A stretch of 64,000 nt of DNA from an uncultured Erysipelotrichaceae bacterium (GCA_902764545.1 CACWWC010000003.1:79235-143234); one strand, 5' to 3'. Shown: positions 34,409 through 43,628, counted from the first letter of the stretch. Numbers and translations are program-made. Notes: a model not told the origin generated them from the sequence alone.

Positions 34409-36503
34409 GCCAGAAATGAAACAAGAAAAATCAAAAGATTTTACAGGTTCAATGAAAAGATTATTTAATAGCCTTGGTTCTTGGAAAGCCATTCTTATCA
34501 TATCAATAATATTAGGTTTTTTTAGCGCAGCCCTATCCGCAATAGCGCCAAATAAGCTTGCTGATTTAACAGATGTAGTAAGTGATGGAATAAAACCAAA
34601 CGTTAAAAAACTTGAAATAGTCTCAGAAAAGATAGGAAATAATATTGTTAAAAATTTAAACATAAATTCAAAAGAGATTAATATAACAAAGAATACTGAT
34701 AATGAGCAATATAAAATAATGTTAAAAAAATTCAATAGTATGTCAATTGAAGAAAAGTCAAATCTTCTAGAAGACTTTGAAATAGATGGTATTAAAATAT
34801 CAAAGAATGATCAAATAGAATATCTAAATATAATTTCTACAATTGACGAAAATACAATTACAAACGATTTATTAAAAAAGTTAGATAAATTACCAAAATC
34901 CATAAACAAATTAGTAGAACCAAAAATGAATGTAGAAAATCTAAAGAAAAGATCTATGATTTTAGCTACCATATATCTATTAAGTTCTATATTAATATAC
35001 ATTGAAAGTATTATGTTAGCTTATATGTCAAATGGCTATGCTAAAAGGTTAAGAACATCAATCTCAACAAAAATTAATAAATTACCACTAAAATACTTTG
35101 ATAATCATGAAACAGGAGATATATTATCAAGAGTTACAAATGATGTTGATACAGTAGGTATGAATATAAATCAAAGCATATCATCATTAGTAACTAATTT
35201 AACACTTTTTATAGGATCAATCATAATGATGTTTGTAACTAACTGGATTATGGCCTTAACTGCAATATTATCAAGTATCCTAGGTTTCATATCATCCTTC
35301 TTTATATTAAAGAAAAGTCAAAAATATTTTGTAAAACGTCAAAGTGAACTAGGAGAAATAAACGGACATATAGAAGAAATATACTCTGGTCATAACGTTG
35401 TAAAAGTGTACAACGGTGAGCAAGAAGCGATAGAAAAGTTTGATGAAATTAATAATCGACTATATGAGTCTAATAGAAAAAGTCAATTTTTATCAGGAAT
35501 TATGCAACCGATAATGGGATTTATAGGAAACTTTGGTTATGTAGCAGTTTGTGTTGTAGGTGCATTGCTAGTAATGAACGATAAAACATCTTTTGGAACA
35601 ATTGTGGCATTTATGATTTATATAAGACTATTCACAAGACCATTATCTCAAATAGCTCAGGCATTAACTGCACTACAATCAACTGCTGCTGCAGCAGAAA
35701 GAATATTTGAATTTCAAGATGAAATAGAATTGTCTAATGAAGATAGTTTAACAGATGAGATTTCTAAAGAAGATGCTAAAGGAAATATAGAATTCAAAAA
35801 CGTCTCATTTGGATATAATAAAGATAAGGAAATTATAAAGAATTTTAGTGCTAAAATAAAAAGTGGCCAGAAAATAGCTATTGTAGGTCCAACAGGCGCA
35901 GGAAAGACAACAATGGTAAATCTACTTATGAAATTTTATGAAATTAATAAAGGAGATATAATCATCGATGGAAAGTCCATTAAAAATCTTACAAGAGAAA
36001 ATGTACATAAATTATTTTGTATGGTTTTACAAGATACATGGTTATTTGATGGAACAATAAGAGATAACATAAAATATAATCAGGAAGAAGTATCCGATGA
36101 GACTATTTGGGATGCATGTAGAATTGTTGGCATAGATCACTTTATTAAAACATTACCACAATCACTATCTGCAAATATCAATGACAGTGAATCAATATCA
36201 TCAGGTCAAAAACAATTAATCACAATTGCCAGAGGAATGATTGAAGATGCACCATTCTTAATTTTAGATGAAGCAACATCAAACGTTGATACAAGAACAG
36301 AAGAATTAGTTCAAAAAGCAATGGATAAATTGACAACAGGTAGAACAAGCTTTATAATTGCACATAGATTATCTACAATAAAAAATGCAGATTTAATTTT
36401 GGTAATGAATGAAGGAAATATAATAGAGCAAGGAAATCATAATGAATTATTAGAAAAAAATGGATTTTATGCAAAATTATATAATTCACAATTTCAAAGA
36501 TAA
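34401..36503 (+). CDS. ABC exporter half-transporter, catalytic subunit
   Basis: The partner half-transporter, 700 residues. Walker A GPTGAGKTT, Walker B FLILDEATSNVD with the catalytic Glu, and switch histidine in IAHRLS are all intact. The signature reads SISSGQKQL, not SGGQ, which matches the degenerate composite site contributed together with the partner's Walker B. An unusual insert of about 120 polar residues lies between TM1 (about 28-50) and TM2 (about 185-210), presumably a large outside domain. The start overlaps the previous gene by eight bases. Together the two form a heterodimer. Confidence 0.9.
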   Translation: MPRPEMKQEKSKDFTGSMKRLFNSLGSWKAILIISIILGFFSAALSAIAPNKLADLTDVVSDGIKPNVKKLEIVSEKIGNNIVKNLNINSKEINITKNTDNEQYKIMLKKFNSMSIEEKSNLLEDFEIDGIKISKNDQIEYLNIISTIDENTITNDLLKKLDKLPKSINKLVEPKMNVENLKKRSMILATIYLLSSILIYIESIMLAYMSNGYAKRLRTSISTKINKLPLKYFDNHETGDILSRVTNDVDTVGMNINQSISSLVTNLTLFIGSIIMMFVTNWIMALTAILSSILGFISSFFILKKSQKYFVKRQSELGEINGHIEEIYSGHNVVKVYNGEQEAIEKFDEINNRLYESNRKSQFLSGIMQPIMGFIGNFGYVAVCVVGALLVMNDKTSFGTIVAFMIYIRLFTRPLSQIAQALTALQSTAAAAERIFEFQDEIELSNEDSLTDEISKEDAKGNIEFKNVSFGYNKDKEIIKNFSAKIKSGQKIAIVGPTGAGKTTMVNLLMKFYEINKGDIIIDGKSIKNLTRENVHKLFCMVLQDTWLFDGTIRDNIKYNQEEVSDETIWDACRIVGIDHFIKTLPQSLSANINDSESISSGQKQLITIARGMIEDAPFLILDEATSNVDTRTEELVQKAMDKLTTGRTSFIIAHRLSTIKNADLILVMNEGNIIEQGNHNELLEKNGFYAKLYNSQFQR

Positions 36504-36532
36504 TATTCATTATAAATAAAGGAGTGAAAATC

Positions 36533-36859
36533 ATGGCAAAATATTGTGAAGGATGTGGAGCCGAAGTAAGTAATGAACAAATATATTGCCCATATTGTGG
36601 TAAGCAACAAAAACCATCAAATATCAAGAAAGAAAGTTCTTCAAGTAAATCAAAAATTGTAGCTGGCCTTTTAGGAATATTTCTAGGAGGATGGGGATTA
36701 CATAGTTTCTACTTAGGAAATATAACAAAAGGTATAATCCAAATCATAGTTACTCTATTAACATGTGGTTTTGGAGCTATATGGGGTTTTATAGAAGGTA
36801 TTCTTATATTGGTTGGAACAATATCTACTGATGCAGATGGTAATCCATTAGGAGAATAA
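36533..36859 (+). CDS. Zinc-ribbon TM2-domain membrane protein
   Basis: A 108-residue protein. An N-terminal zinc ribbon (C5, C8, C19, C22) is followed by a Ser/Lys linker and a TM2 domain with two membrane helices (GLLGIFLGGWGLHSFYLG and a second containing TCGFGAIWGFIEGI). TM2 proteins are widespread, small and of unknown function. The start is the ATG at 36533 after AAGGAG. The stop codon overlaps the next start by one base, linking it to the DUF2752 gene. Confidence 0.85.
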   Translation: MAKYCEGCGAEVSNEQIYCPYCGKQQKPSNIKKESSSSKSKIVAGLLGIFLGGWGLHSFYLGNITKGIIQIIVTLLTCGFGAIWGFIEGILILVGTISTDADGNPLGE

Positions 36860-37221
36860 TGAATAGAAAAAGTAAAAAGTTCGTAATTATAACAGAAATA
36901 TTATTATTTTTGTTAGTGATTGTATTTCATTTTAAACCATCATGCATAATAAAAAGCATAACACATATTCCATGCCCAGGATGTGGTATGACAAGAGCAT
37001 TCAAGCTTATTATAAAAGGAAAACTACTTCAAGCACTATCACAAAATATAATTTCAGTGCCACTATTTATAAGTATCATTATAGTTAATATCTGTTTAAT
37101 AATGGATATAATAAATAGTAAAAGACACACTGAAAAAATAATAAATATACTATTAAATAGAAAATATATAATTCTGGCACTTTTATTAATATCTGAAATT
37201 TATAATATAATATTTTTTTAG
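36859..37221 (+). CDS. DUF2752 membrane protein
   Basis: A 120-residue protein with three membrane segments. After TM1 comes the DUF2752 signature HIPCPGCGMTRAF (about 36-48), then a second segment and a third near the C-terminus. DUF2752 proteins are often found next to TM2-domain genes, as here; their function is not established. It overlaps its neighbour by one base. Confidence 0.85.
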   Translation: MNRKSKKFVIITEILLFLLVIVFHFKPSCIIKSITHIPCPGCGMTRAFKLIIKGKLLQALSQNIISVPLFISIIIVNICLIMDIINSKRHTEKIINILLNRKYIILALLLISEIYNIIFF

Positions 37222-37226
37222 AAGTG

Positions 37227-37254
37227 TTGAAAAAACATAAAAAAGTGATATAAT
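37227..37254 (+). promoter_or_regulatory. Promoter of the candidate mini-RNA
   Basis: TTGAAA (37227-37232), a 16-base spacer and a perfect TATAAT (37249-37254) with upstream TG. The expected start is near 37261. Confidence 0.7.
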
Positions 37255-37260
37255 ATAACT

Positions 37261-37309
37261 ACTAAGGAGATACTTTAATAGGTTAAAATTAATTGTGTCT
37301 CCTTTTTTA
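37261..37309 (+). ncRNA. Candidate ~50-base hairpin RNA
   Basis: About seven bases after a strong promoter, a transcript would begin at the 10-base-pair stem AAGGAGATAC / GTGTCTCCTT (37264-37273 and 37295-37304; one wobble). A 21-base loop separates the arms and T6 follows, so the stem is also a terminator. The product would be only about 50 bases long. Its 3' strand (UCUCCUUUUUU) is complementary to Shine-Dalgarno sequences. It could also be an early-terminating leader for downstream sequence, but no long gene follows for 280 bases. Confidence 0.55.
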
Positions 37310-37388
37310 TAGAAAAAAATAATAATAATAATAAACAATTTAAATAAATTGCCTCATAATTTAACATCAAAAACATAAAAATCGTCAT

Positions 37389-37417
37389 TTTACATAAAAT
37401 AAGAAATATAGTAGTAT
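37389..37417 (+). promoter_or_regulatory. Promoter of the 25-residue peptide gene
   Basis: TTTACA (37389-37394), a 17-base spacer and TAGTAT (37412-37417). Transcription would start just before the GGGG ribosome binding site. Confidence 0.5.
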
Positions 37418-37440
37418 TGATAACTGAAAGGGGTTTATCA

Positions 37441-37518
37441 ATGAAATATATATTAATATTTTTTTTATTAATAATAATCACATTTATATATTGTTCTATT
37501 AAAGTATCATCTAGATAA
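37441..37518 (+). CDS. Candidate 25-residue hydrophobic peptide
   Basis: A very short gene: ATG at 37441 follows GAAAGGGG, and a plausible promoter lies upstream. The product is one membrane helix (ILIFFLLIIITFIYC) with basic ends, like small toxin or regulatory peptides. There is no homology support, and AT-rich sequence yields such frames by chance, so this is tentative. The gap 37222-37594 otherwise holds only the mini-RNA and the mutS promoter. Confidence 0.4.
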   Translation: MKYILIFFLLIIITFIYCSIKVSSR

Positions 37519-37566
37519 AATCAATATAAAAGTAATTTAAAATAAATACCATCTATTAAAGAACTA

Positions 37567-37575
37567 TGATATAAT
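37567..37575 (+). promoter_or_regulatory. mutS extended -10 promoter
   Basis: TGATATAAT (TATAAT at 37570-37575), 20 bases before the mutS start. Confidence 0.6.
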
Positions 37576-37594
37576 AAAAAATAGGTGGTAAAAA

Positions 37595-40150
37595 ATGAAA
37601 AGAAGCGAAGTAGAGCGATCAAAACTAAGTCCAATGATGCAACAATATATGGAAATAAAAGATAATTATGAAGATTCTATTATCTTTTTTAGGCTTGGAG
37701 ACTTTTATGAGATGTTTTTTGAAGATGCTATCTTAGCTTCCAGAGTTCTTGAGCTTACCTTAACTGGAAAAAATGCAGGGTTAGATGAAAGAGTTCCAAT
37801 GTGTGGAGTGCCACATCACGCCTATGCATCATATGTAGATGAATTAATTGAAAAGGGATATAAAGTTGCAATATGTGAGCAGTTAGAAGATCCAAAAGAA
37901 ACTAAAGGTATGGTTAAAAGAGACGTTGTTCAAGTTATAACTAAAGGTACTAGAATAGACTCAAGTATAGATTCAAAAGATAATAACTATATAGCAAATA
38001 TATACGATTTTTCATATTGTTTCGGTCTAAGTTATGCGGATATTTCAACAGGTGAAGTTAATGTAACATTAATTGAGGGAGATAATGACAAAATAATTAA
38101 AGAAGTAACACGTAACGGTTTTAAAGAAATAATAGTTAACGACACAATAGATAGGGAAATAGTTGAAAGGTTAAGAACTGACCATGATATTTTGGTTACA
38201 ATTACAAAAGAAGAGTTAGAAGACGAAAATTATTCATACATCTATAAAGACATAGAAGATATAAGACTTGTAAAAACAATAAAGCATTTGTTAAATTATA
38301 TAATTGAGAATAAAAAAGGTGATTTACATCATTTACAAAAAAGCACAGTAATAAAACAATCATCATTTCTTGAATTTGATGTTAATACAAAGAAGAATTT
38401 AGAACTAGTAGAAACTCTTAGAAACAGAGAAAGACAATTTAGTCTATTATGGCTCCTAGATAAATGTAAAACAGCCATGGGAAGTAGATATTTAAAGCAT
38501 AGTATTCTAAATCCCTTGACAGACAAGCACGAAATAGAAAGAAGATATGACCTAGTATCTTTACTTAGTACAGAGTTTATTATAAGAGATGACTTAATAA
38601 CAGCATTAGAGCAGATATATGATCTTGAAAGGCTAGTAGGACGTGTAACCTACGGTAATTTAAATGCAAAAGACTTAATACAATTAAAAAATTCAATCAA
38701 AGTATTACCAACAATTAAAAAGATATTAAACGATTTAAAATATGACAAAAAAATAGATACATTTGAAGAATTGTATGAACTATTAGAAAAAACAATACTA
38801 GAAGACGCACCATTTTCACTGCATGAAGGAAATCTTATTAAGGAAGGATACAATAAAGAATTAGATGAATTAAAAAAGATAAGTAGTGGATCAAAAGACT
38901 TTATCCTAGAGATGGAAAAAACAGAAAAAGAGCGAACAGGAATAAAAAACTTGAAAGTTGGATTTAATAAAGTATTTGGATACTATATAGAAGTGTCAAA
39001 AGGTCAAAGTAATTTAGTAAAAGAAGAATTTGGATACGAAAGAAAGCAAACACTTGCCAATGCTGAACGCTTTGTAACTCCTGTCTTAAAAGAGAAAGAA
39101 AACATTATTCTAGGAGCGGAAGAAAAAATTATTTCTCTTGAATATAAACTATTTATGGATATTAGAGAAGTCGTAAAAAGATATGTAAAAAGGCTTCAAA
39201 AAACAGCTAAAATAATTAGTGAAATAGATATGCTACAATCATTTTCCGTTGTTAGTGATAATTATAAATTTATTCGTCCAGAACTAACAACCGATAAATC
39301 ATTAAAATTAATAGAATGTAGACACCCAGTAGTTGAACAAGTAATGAAAGATAAATACATAGCAAATGATATAGTAATGGATAAAACCACAAATATATTA
39401 CTTATAACAGGGCCTAATATGGCAGGTAAATCAACATATATGAGGCAATGTGCCATAACAGTTATAATGGCTCAAATTGGTTGCTTTGTTCCATGTAAAG
39501 AAGCTGTAATGCCAATATTTGATAAGATATTTACAAGAATAGGAGCAAGTGATGATTTAGTAAGTGGAGAATCCACTTTTATGGTAGAGATGAAAGAAGC
39601 AAACTATGCAATATCCGAAGCAACAGAAAATAGTTTAATTTTATTTGATGAGTTAGGTAGAGGAACAGCTACATACGATGGAATGAGTCTTGCCCAGGCA
39701 ATTCTTGAACATATTCATGATAAAATCAAGGCAAAAACAATGTTTTCAACACACTACCACGAATTAACATCATTAGAAAAAGATTTGAAAAATCTAAAAA
39801 ATGTGCACGTTTCAGCAATAGAAGAGAAGGGACACATTACGTTTTTACATAAAGTTAAAGCTGGAGCAGTAGATAAAAGTTATGGAATACACGTTGCATC
39901 TTTAGCCAAATTACCAGAATCACTGATAAAAAGAGCAGATGAAATATTAAGTGTATATGAAAAGAAAAACATTAGAAAAGAGACATTTACGCAAACATCG
40001 TTATTTGAATTAACAGAAACAGAAGTAGAACCAAAAGTCAATGAAATAGAAGAAAAAATAAAAAAAATAAATCCTCTAGAAATGACACCAATGGAAGCTT
40101 TGTCATTTCTATACGAAATAAATAAAGAAGTTAAAAATAAAAATAAATAA
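37595..40150 (+). CDS. mutS: DNA mismatch repair ATPase MutS
   Basis: It binds mismatches and starts repair with MutL. At 851 residues it is full length. The N-terminal mismatch-binding loop motif is FFRLGDFYEMFFEDA (Phe and Glu that contact the mismatch), the clamp and lever are in the middle, and the C-terminal ABC-type ATPase has Walker A GPNMAGKST (about 608-616) and Walker B LILFDELGRGTATYDG. TFMVEM and STHYHEL complete it. The C-terminal tail is shorter than in enterics. Unlike many genomes, mutL does not follow; the next gene is nusB. AGGTGG precedes the ATG. Confidence 0.96.
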   Translation: MKRSEVERSKLSPMMQQYMEIKDNYEDSIIFFRLGDFYEMFFEDAILASRVLELTLTGKNAGLDERVPMCGVPHHAYASYVDELIEKGYKVAICEQLEDPKETKGMVKRDVVQVITKGTRIDSSIDSKDNNYIANIYDFSYCFGLSYADISTGEVNVTLIEGDNDKIIKEVTRNGFKEIIVNDTIDREIVERLRTDHDILVTITKEELEDENYSYIYKDIEDIRLVKTIKHLLNYIIENKKGDLHHLQKSTVIKQSSFLEFDVNTKKNLELVETLRNRERQFSLLWLLDKCKTAMGSRYLKHSILNPLTDKHEIERRYDLVSLLSTEFIIRDDLITALEQIYDLERLVGRVTYGNLNAKDLIQLKNSIKVLPTIKKILNDLKYDKKIDTFEELYELLEKTILEDAPFSLHEGNLIKEGYNKELDELKKISSGSKDFILEMEKTEKERTGIKNLKVGFNKVFGYYIEVSKGQSNLVKEEFGYERKQTLANAERFVTPVLKEKENIILGAEEKIISLEYKLFMDIREVVKRYVKRLQKTAKIISEIDMLQSFSVVSDNYKFIRPELTTDKSLKLIECRHPVVEQVMKDKYIANDIVMDKTTNILLITGPNMAGKSTYMRQCAITVIMAQIGCFVPCKEAVMPIFDKIFTRIGASDDLVSGESTFMVEMKEANYAISEATENSLILFDELGRGTATYDGMSLAQAILEHIHDKIKAKTMFSTHYHELTSLEKDLKNLKNVHVSAIEEKGHITFLHKVKAGAVDKSYGIHVASLAKLPESLIKRADEILSVYEKKNIRKETFTQTSLFELTETEVEPKVNEIEEKIKKINPLEMTPMEALSFLYEINKEVKNKNK

Positions 40151-40156
40151 TATAAA

Positions 40157-40185
40157 ATGACAAAGAAAAAGTTCTATGCTAAAAT
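40157..40185 (+). promoter_or_regulatory. nusB promoter
   Basis: ATGACA (40157-40162), a 17-base spacer and TAAAAT (40180-40185) with upstream TG. Confidence 0.6.
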
Positions 40186-40200
40186 TAAGGTGGTGATAAA

Positions 40201-40602
40201 ATGAAAAATAGAAGTGAATTACGAGAAATTATAATGAAAGTATTATACCAGATAAGTATTTATGAAGAGACGAAGTTAGACTACAGTTTAAAAGATATGA
40301 TACATGAACAATTGGAAATAGAAAATAGCTTTGTAAATGATAGTTTAAAAGGTATAATAGATAATAAAAAAACAATTAATAAAATTGCAAATAAATATTT
40401 AAAAGATTGGAAAATAGATAGATTAAATAAAGTAGATCAATCAATTCTGCAACTTGGAATATATGAATTAATATACACTGACACTCCATCAGTAGTTTCA
40501 ATCAACGAAGCAATTGAATTATCAAAAAAATATTCAGAAGAAGCAGTTACAAAAATGATTAATGGAGTATTAGACAAAGTTTATCATGAAGAGATAAAGT
40601 AA
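40201..40602 (+). CDS. nusB: Transcription antitermination factor NusB
   Basis: An all-helical RNA-binding factor that joins NusE (S10) on boxA to support rRNA transcription. It has 133 residues; it begins RSELREIIMKVLYQI and has the family end signature VSINEAIELSKKYSEEAVTKMING. The start is the ATG with GGTGGTGAT upstream. It is followed by xseA and xseB with short gaps, a common order in Firmicutes. Confidence 0.92.
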   Translation: MKNRSELREIIMKVLYQISIYEETKLDYSLKDMIHEQLEIENSFVNDSLKGIIDNKKTINKIANKYLKDWKIDRLNKVDQSILQLGIYELIYTDTPSVVSINEAIELSKKYSEEAVTKMINGVLDKVYHEEIK

Positions 40603-40616
40603 AGAAGGTGTTACTT

Positions 40617-41870
40617 TTGCAAGAAAAGTATATAAGTGTAACCCAATTAACAAGATATATAAAATATAAAATAGATAATGATGTAAATTTGAATGAAGTA
40701 TTTATAAAAGGAGAAATTTCTAATTTTAAAGCACACAGTAGAGGACATTTCTATTTTACATTAAAGGATGAAGGCAGTAGAATAAATGCAATAATGTTTT
40801 CCTCACAAACAAAAAAACTAAAGTTTATACCAACAGATGGAATGAAGGTTTTAGTAACGGGAAAAATCAGTGTATTTGAATCAAATGGAGCATATCAAAT
40901 ATATGTCTCAGATATGTTAGAAGACGGCGTAGGAAATTTATATATTGCTTATGAGCAATTAAAAAAGAAATTAGAAGAAGAAGGATTATTTAGAGAAGAA
41001 CATAAAAAAATAATACCAAAAATTCCTAACAGAATAGGTGTTATCACCGCTCCAACAGGAGCAGCCATAAAAGATATAATATCCACTATAAAGAGAAGAT
41101 GGCCACTCTCAGAAATATATTTATTTCCATCACTAGTGCAAGGAGAAGATGCCAAAGAGGATATTGTAAAGCAAATTAAAAGAGCTCAAAATTATGACCT
41201 TGATACTCTAATTGTGGGTAGAGGAGGAGGGAGCATTGAAGACTTGTGGCCATTTAATGAAGAAATAGTTGCAAGAGCAATTTATGAATGTAAAATTCCA
41301 GTTATAAGTGCAGTAGGACATGAAATAGATTTCACAATCGCAGACTTTGTCGCAGACTTAAGAGCTCCAACGCCAACAGGAGCAGCTGAAATGGCAGTAC
41401 CACAATTAAGCGATATGATAAACTATTTAAAGCAAGTAAGTATTAGACTTAACAATACAATATTAAATAAAGTTAATAAAGAAAGAAAAAAATTAGAAAG
41501 TATCACAAGCAGGAATATTTTTAAAAATCCATTAGTTATATATCAAACAAAAGAAATGATTTTTGATAATATCCTTGAAAAATTAAAATACTCAATAAGT
41601 AATCTAGTTAATACAAAAGAAAAAGAACTAATCACAATAAAAAATTCATACATACTGAAAAATCCATATAAATTATTAGATGTCAAAAGCAACAAATATC
41701 TACAAATAATATCAAAATTAGAACCACTAAATCCAATATCAACATTAAAAAGAGGATATTCAATAGCTAAACATAATGATAAAGTAATAAAAAGTATTAA
41801 AGAAGTTAAAAAAGGCGATATAATCAATATAAGTATAAATGATGGGGATATTGATGCAAAAGTAATATAG
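40617..41870 (+). CDS. xseA: Exodeoxyribonuclease VII large subunit
   Basis: The catalytic subunit of ExoVII, which degrades single-stranded DNA from both ends. An N-terminal OB-fold (FIKGEISNFKAHSRGHFYF) is followed by the catalytic domain with RIGVITAPTGAAIKDI, GRGGGSIEDLWPFNEE and VGHEIDFTIADFVADLRAPTP, and then a long coiled coil. The start is taken as a TTG at 40617, seven bases after AAGGTG; the GTG at 40608 overlaps that site. It has 417 residues. The small-subunit gene follows after 15 bases. Confidence 0.94.
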   Translation: MQEKYISVTQLTRYIKYKIDNDVNLNEVFIKGEISNFKAHSRGHFYFTLKDEGSRINAIMFSSQTKKLKFIPTDGMKVLVTGKISVFESNGAYQIYVSDMLEDGVGNLYIAYEQLKKKLEEEGLFREEHKKIIPKIPNRIGVITAPTGAAIKDIISTIKRRWPLSEIYLFPSLVQGEDAKEDIVKQIKRAQNYDLDTLIVGRGGGSIEDLWPFNEEIVARAIYECKIPVISAVGHEIDFTIADFVADLRAPTPTGAAEMAVPQLSDMINYLKQVSIRLNNTILNKVNKERKKLESITSRNIFKNPLVIYQTKEMIFDNILEKLKYSISNLVNTKEKELITIKNSYILKNPYKLLDVKSNKYLQIISKLEPLNPISTLKRGYSIAKHNDKVIKSIKEVKKGDIINISINDGDIDAKVI

Positions 41871-41885
41871 AAAAGGAGAAATGAT

Positions 41886-42119
41886 ATGGTGGAAAAAGCA
41901 GAAAAAGATTTAAATTTTGAAGAATCTTTAGAAAAATTAGAAGGAATTGTAAAAAAATTAGAAAGTGGAGAAGTTCCATTAGATGATGCAATTAAAGAGT
42001 TTAATGAAGCAATGACTTTAGCTAAATCATGTGATACAAAGTTAAAAAATGCAGAAGAATCTATAACAAAACTAATAAAAGACAACGGTGATACAGAAGA
42101 TTTCGAAGTCGAAGAGTAA
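41886..42119 (+). CDS. xseB: Exodeoxyribonuclease VII small subunit
   Basis: A 77-residue helical hairpin that binds the coiled coil of XseA. The signature FEESLEKLEGIVKKLESGE followed by PLDDAIKEFNEAM is clear. AAAGGAG precedes the ATG by seven bases. The acidic tail (DTEDFEVEE) is extra. A terminator overlaps the stop, ending the operon. Confidence 0.95.
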   Translation: MVEKAEKDLNFEESLEKLEGIVKKLESGEVPLDDAIKEFNEAMTLAKSCDTKLKNAEESITKLIKDNGDTEDFEVEE

Positions 42120-42144
42120 AACATATATTATGTTTTATTTTTTT
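42118..42144 (+). terminator. xseB terminator
   Basis: The arms AAAACATA and TATGTTTT with loop TAT are followed by ATTTTTTT. Confidence 0.82.
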
Positions 42145-42189
42145 GTATTATAAAAGAAATATTGGAAATAATAATAATGAGGTGTTAAT

Positions 42190-43155
42190 ATGAAAAAAAT
42201 ATGGTTAATGCTGTTTATTTTATTTCCAATAAATGTACTAGCCTATAGTAATAAACTAATTATATCAGGTGAACCAATAGGAATTGAAGTACATTCAAAA
42301 GGTGTTTATATAATAGATTTCTATAAGGTTCACGATAAATTAATCGCAAAGGAACAAGGATTAAAAGAAGGAGATATAATTGAAAAAATAAATGATAAAG
42401 AAGTAAACAGTATAGAAGATTTAAATAATATAATTAATAAAGTAGATAAATATAAAATAATAGTTGATAGGGAAGGCTCTAAAAAAGAAGTTAATCTAAA
42501 AGTAGAAAAAGAAGATAACATTATAAAAACAGGGTTATACGTAAAAGATCAGATTAATGGAATAGGAACACTATCGTATATAGATCCAGAAACTAAAATT
42601 TTTGCATCTCTAGGACACGAAATAATTGAAAATACAAGTTTAAATAAGTTTAGACTACAAAGTGGTACAATCTACAAAGCAGATATTAATTCAATTAATA
42701 AGAGTAAAAATAACGGAATAGGAGAAATACATGCATCAATTACTAGTAAAGAATTAGGAGAAATTGATAAAAATGAGATTAATGGAATATATGGGAGATA
42801 TACAGCAGATACAAATACTGATGAACTAATTGAAATAAATAATTCAGATAATATAAAAACTGATAAAGCCTATATAAGATTATCATTAGAAAACAATAAC
42901 AAAGAAGACTATTCAATTAATATAATTTCCCTAAATAAAAATGATAAAGTAAAAAATATATTGTTTGAAATAACAGATGAAAGATTAATCAATAAATCAG
43001 GTGGAATAGTTCAGGGAATGAGTGGATCACCAATAATCCAAGATAATAAACTTATTGGTGTAGTAAATTATGTTGTAGTAGATGATGTAAAAAAAGGATA
43101 TGGAATATTTATTGAAACAATGTTAAATGAAGGAGATAACTTATTAAATAATTAG
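42190..43155 (+). CDS. spoIVB: SpoIVB-family serine peptidase (S55) with PDZ domain
   Basis: A secreted signalling protease; in Bacillus it is made in the forespore and triggers pro-sigma-K processing by cleaving SpoIVFA. Here it has 321 residues, with a signal segment (residues 1-18), a PDZ domain (about 30-105, with GLKEGDIIEKINDKEV) and the S55 peptidase. The catalytic histidine lies in ASLGHEI (about 140), the serine in GMSGSPIIQ (about 279), and the end KGYGIFIE is typical. It is shorter than Bacillus SpoIVB (about 425). GAGGTG precedes the ATG. With spoIIGA and sigE just downstream, a sporulation role is likely, although spoIIGA is usually not next to spoIVB. Confidence 0.88.
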   Translation: MKKIWLMLFILFPINVLAYSNKLIISGEPIGIEVHSKGVYIIDFYKVHDKLIAKEQGLKEGDIIEKINDKEVNSIEDLNNIINKVDKYKIIVDREGSKKEVNLKVEKEDNIIKTGLYVKDQINGIGTLSYIDPETKIFASLGHEIIENTSLNKFRLQSGTIYKADINSINKSKNNGIGEIHASITSKELGEIDKNEINGIYGRYTADTNTDELIEINNSDNIKTDKAYIRLSLENNNKEDYSINIISLNKNDKVKNILFEITDERLINKSGGIVQGMSGSPIIQDNKLIGVVNYVVVDDVKKGYGIFIETMLNEGDNLLNN

Positions 43156-43166
43156 TTATCTCTTTT
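43133..43166 (+). terminator. spoIVB terminator
   Basis: The arms GAGATAAC and GTTATCTC flank an AT-rich loop and are followed by TTTTA. Confidence 0.7.
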
Positions 43167-43258
43167 ACTATTCTGTAAAAGATGTGAATTAGACTATTAT
43201 TTTTTCGAAAATAATGATACAATAAACAATATAAAGATAAAATATAAGAGGTGTAGTA

Positions 43259-43579
43259 ATGTATATAGATTTAATAGTTTTAGTTGTAGGATTAATCCTT
43301 GTAATCATGTTTTTTAGAAGATTTTCATCATTTGTATTTTTTATGGCTATAGTAGAAATATTTTTAAGAATACTAACATTTATCAAAAAAAATATCAGTT
43401 TAAAAGATGTATCAAATATAATTGATAAGTACATTCCAGAAAGTATATTTTCAATAATTGATAATTATACTTCTCAAATACCAACACTATGTATCATATT
43501 GAAATGGTGTTTTGTCATAATTATGGCAATATTCTTAGGATATATAGTTAAAATATTTATTTCAAAGAAAAAAATATAA
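43259..43579 (+). CDS. Unknown small membrane protein in the sporulation block
   Basis: Unrecognised, 106 residues. Two membrane segments near the N-terminus (about 4-20 and 25-43) and one at the C-terminus (about 79-100) flank a polar middle (NIIDKYIPESIFSIIDNYTS). AAGAGGTG precedes the ATG. It lies between spoIVB and spoIIGA with its own terminator, so it may be a separate transcript. Position alone suggests a sporulation link. Confidence 0.6.
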   Translation: MYIDLIVLVVGLILVIMFFRRFSSFVFFMAIVEIFLRILTFIKKNISLKDVSNIIDKYIPESIFSIIDNYTSQIPTLCIILKWCFVIIMAIFLGYIVKIFISKKKI

Positions 43580-43602
43580 AACGACAAATTAGTCGTTTTT
43601 TT
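43578..43602 (+). terminator. Intrinsic terminator
   Basis: The stem AAAACGAC / GTCGTTTT with loop AAATTA is followed by TTT. Confidence 0.82.
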
Positions 43603-43628
43603 ATTTGTATAATAAACCTGGTGATAAG

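Noticed and set aside
37441..37518. A type I toxin-antitoxin system with the mini-RNA
   Set aside because: The small RNA is on the same strand and does not overlap the peptide gene, so no antisense pairing is evident; both are reported separately.
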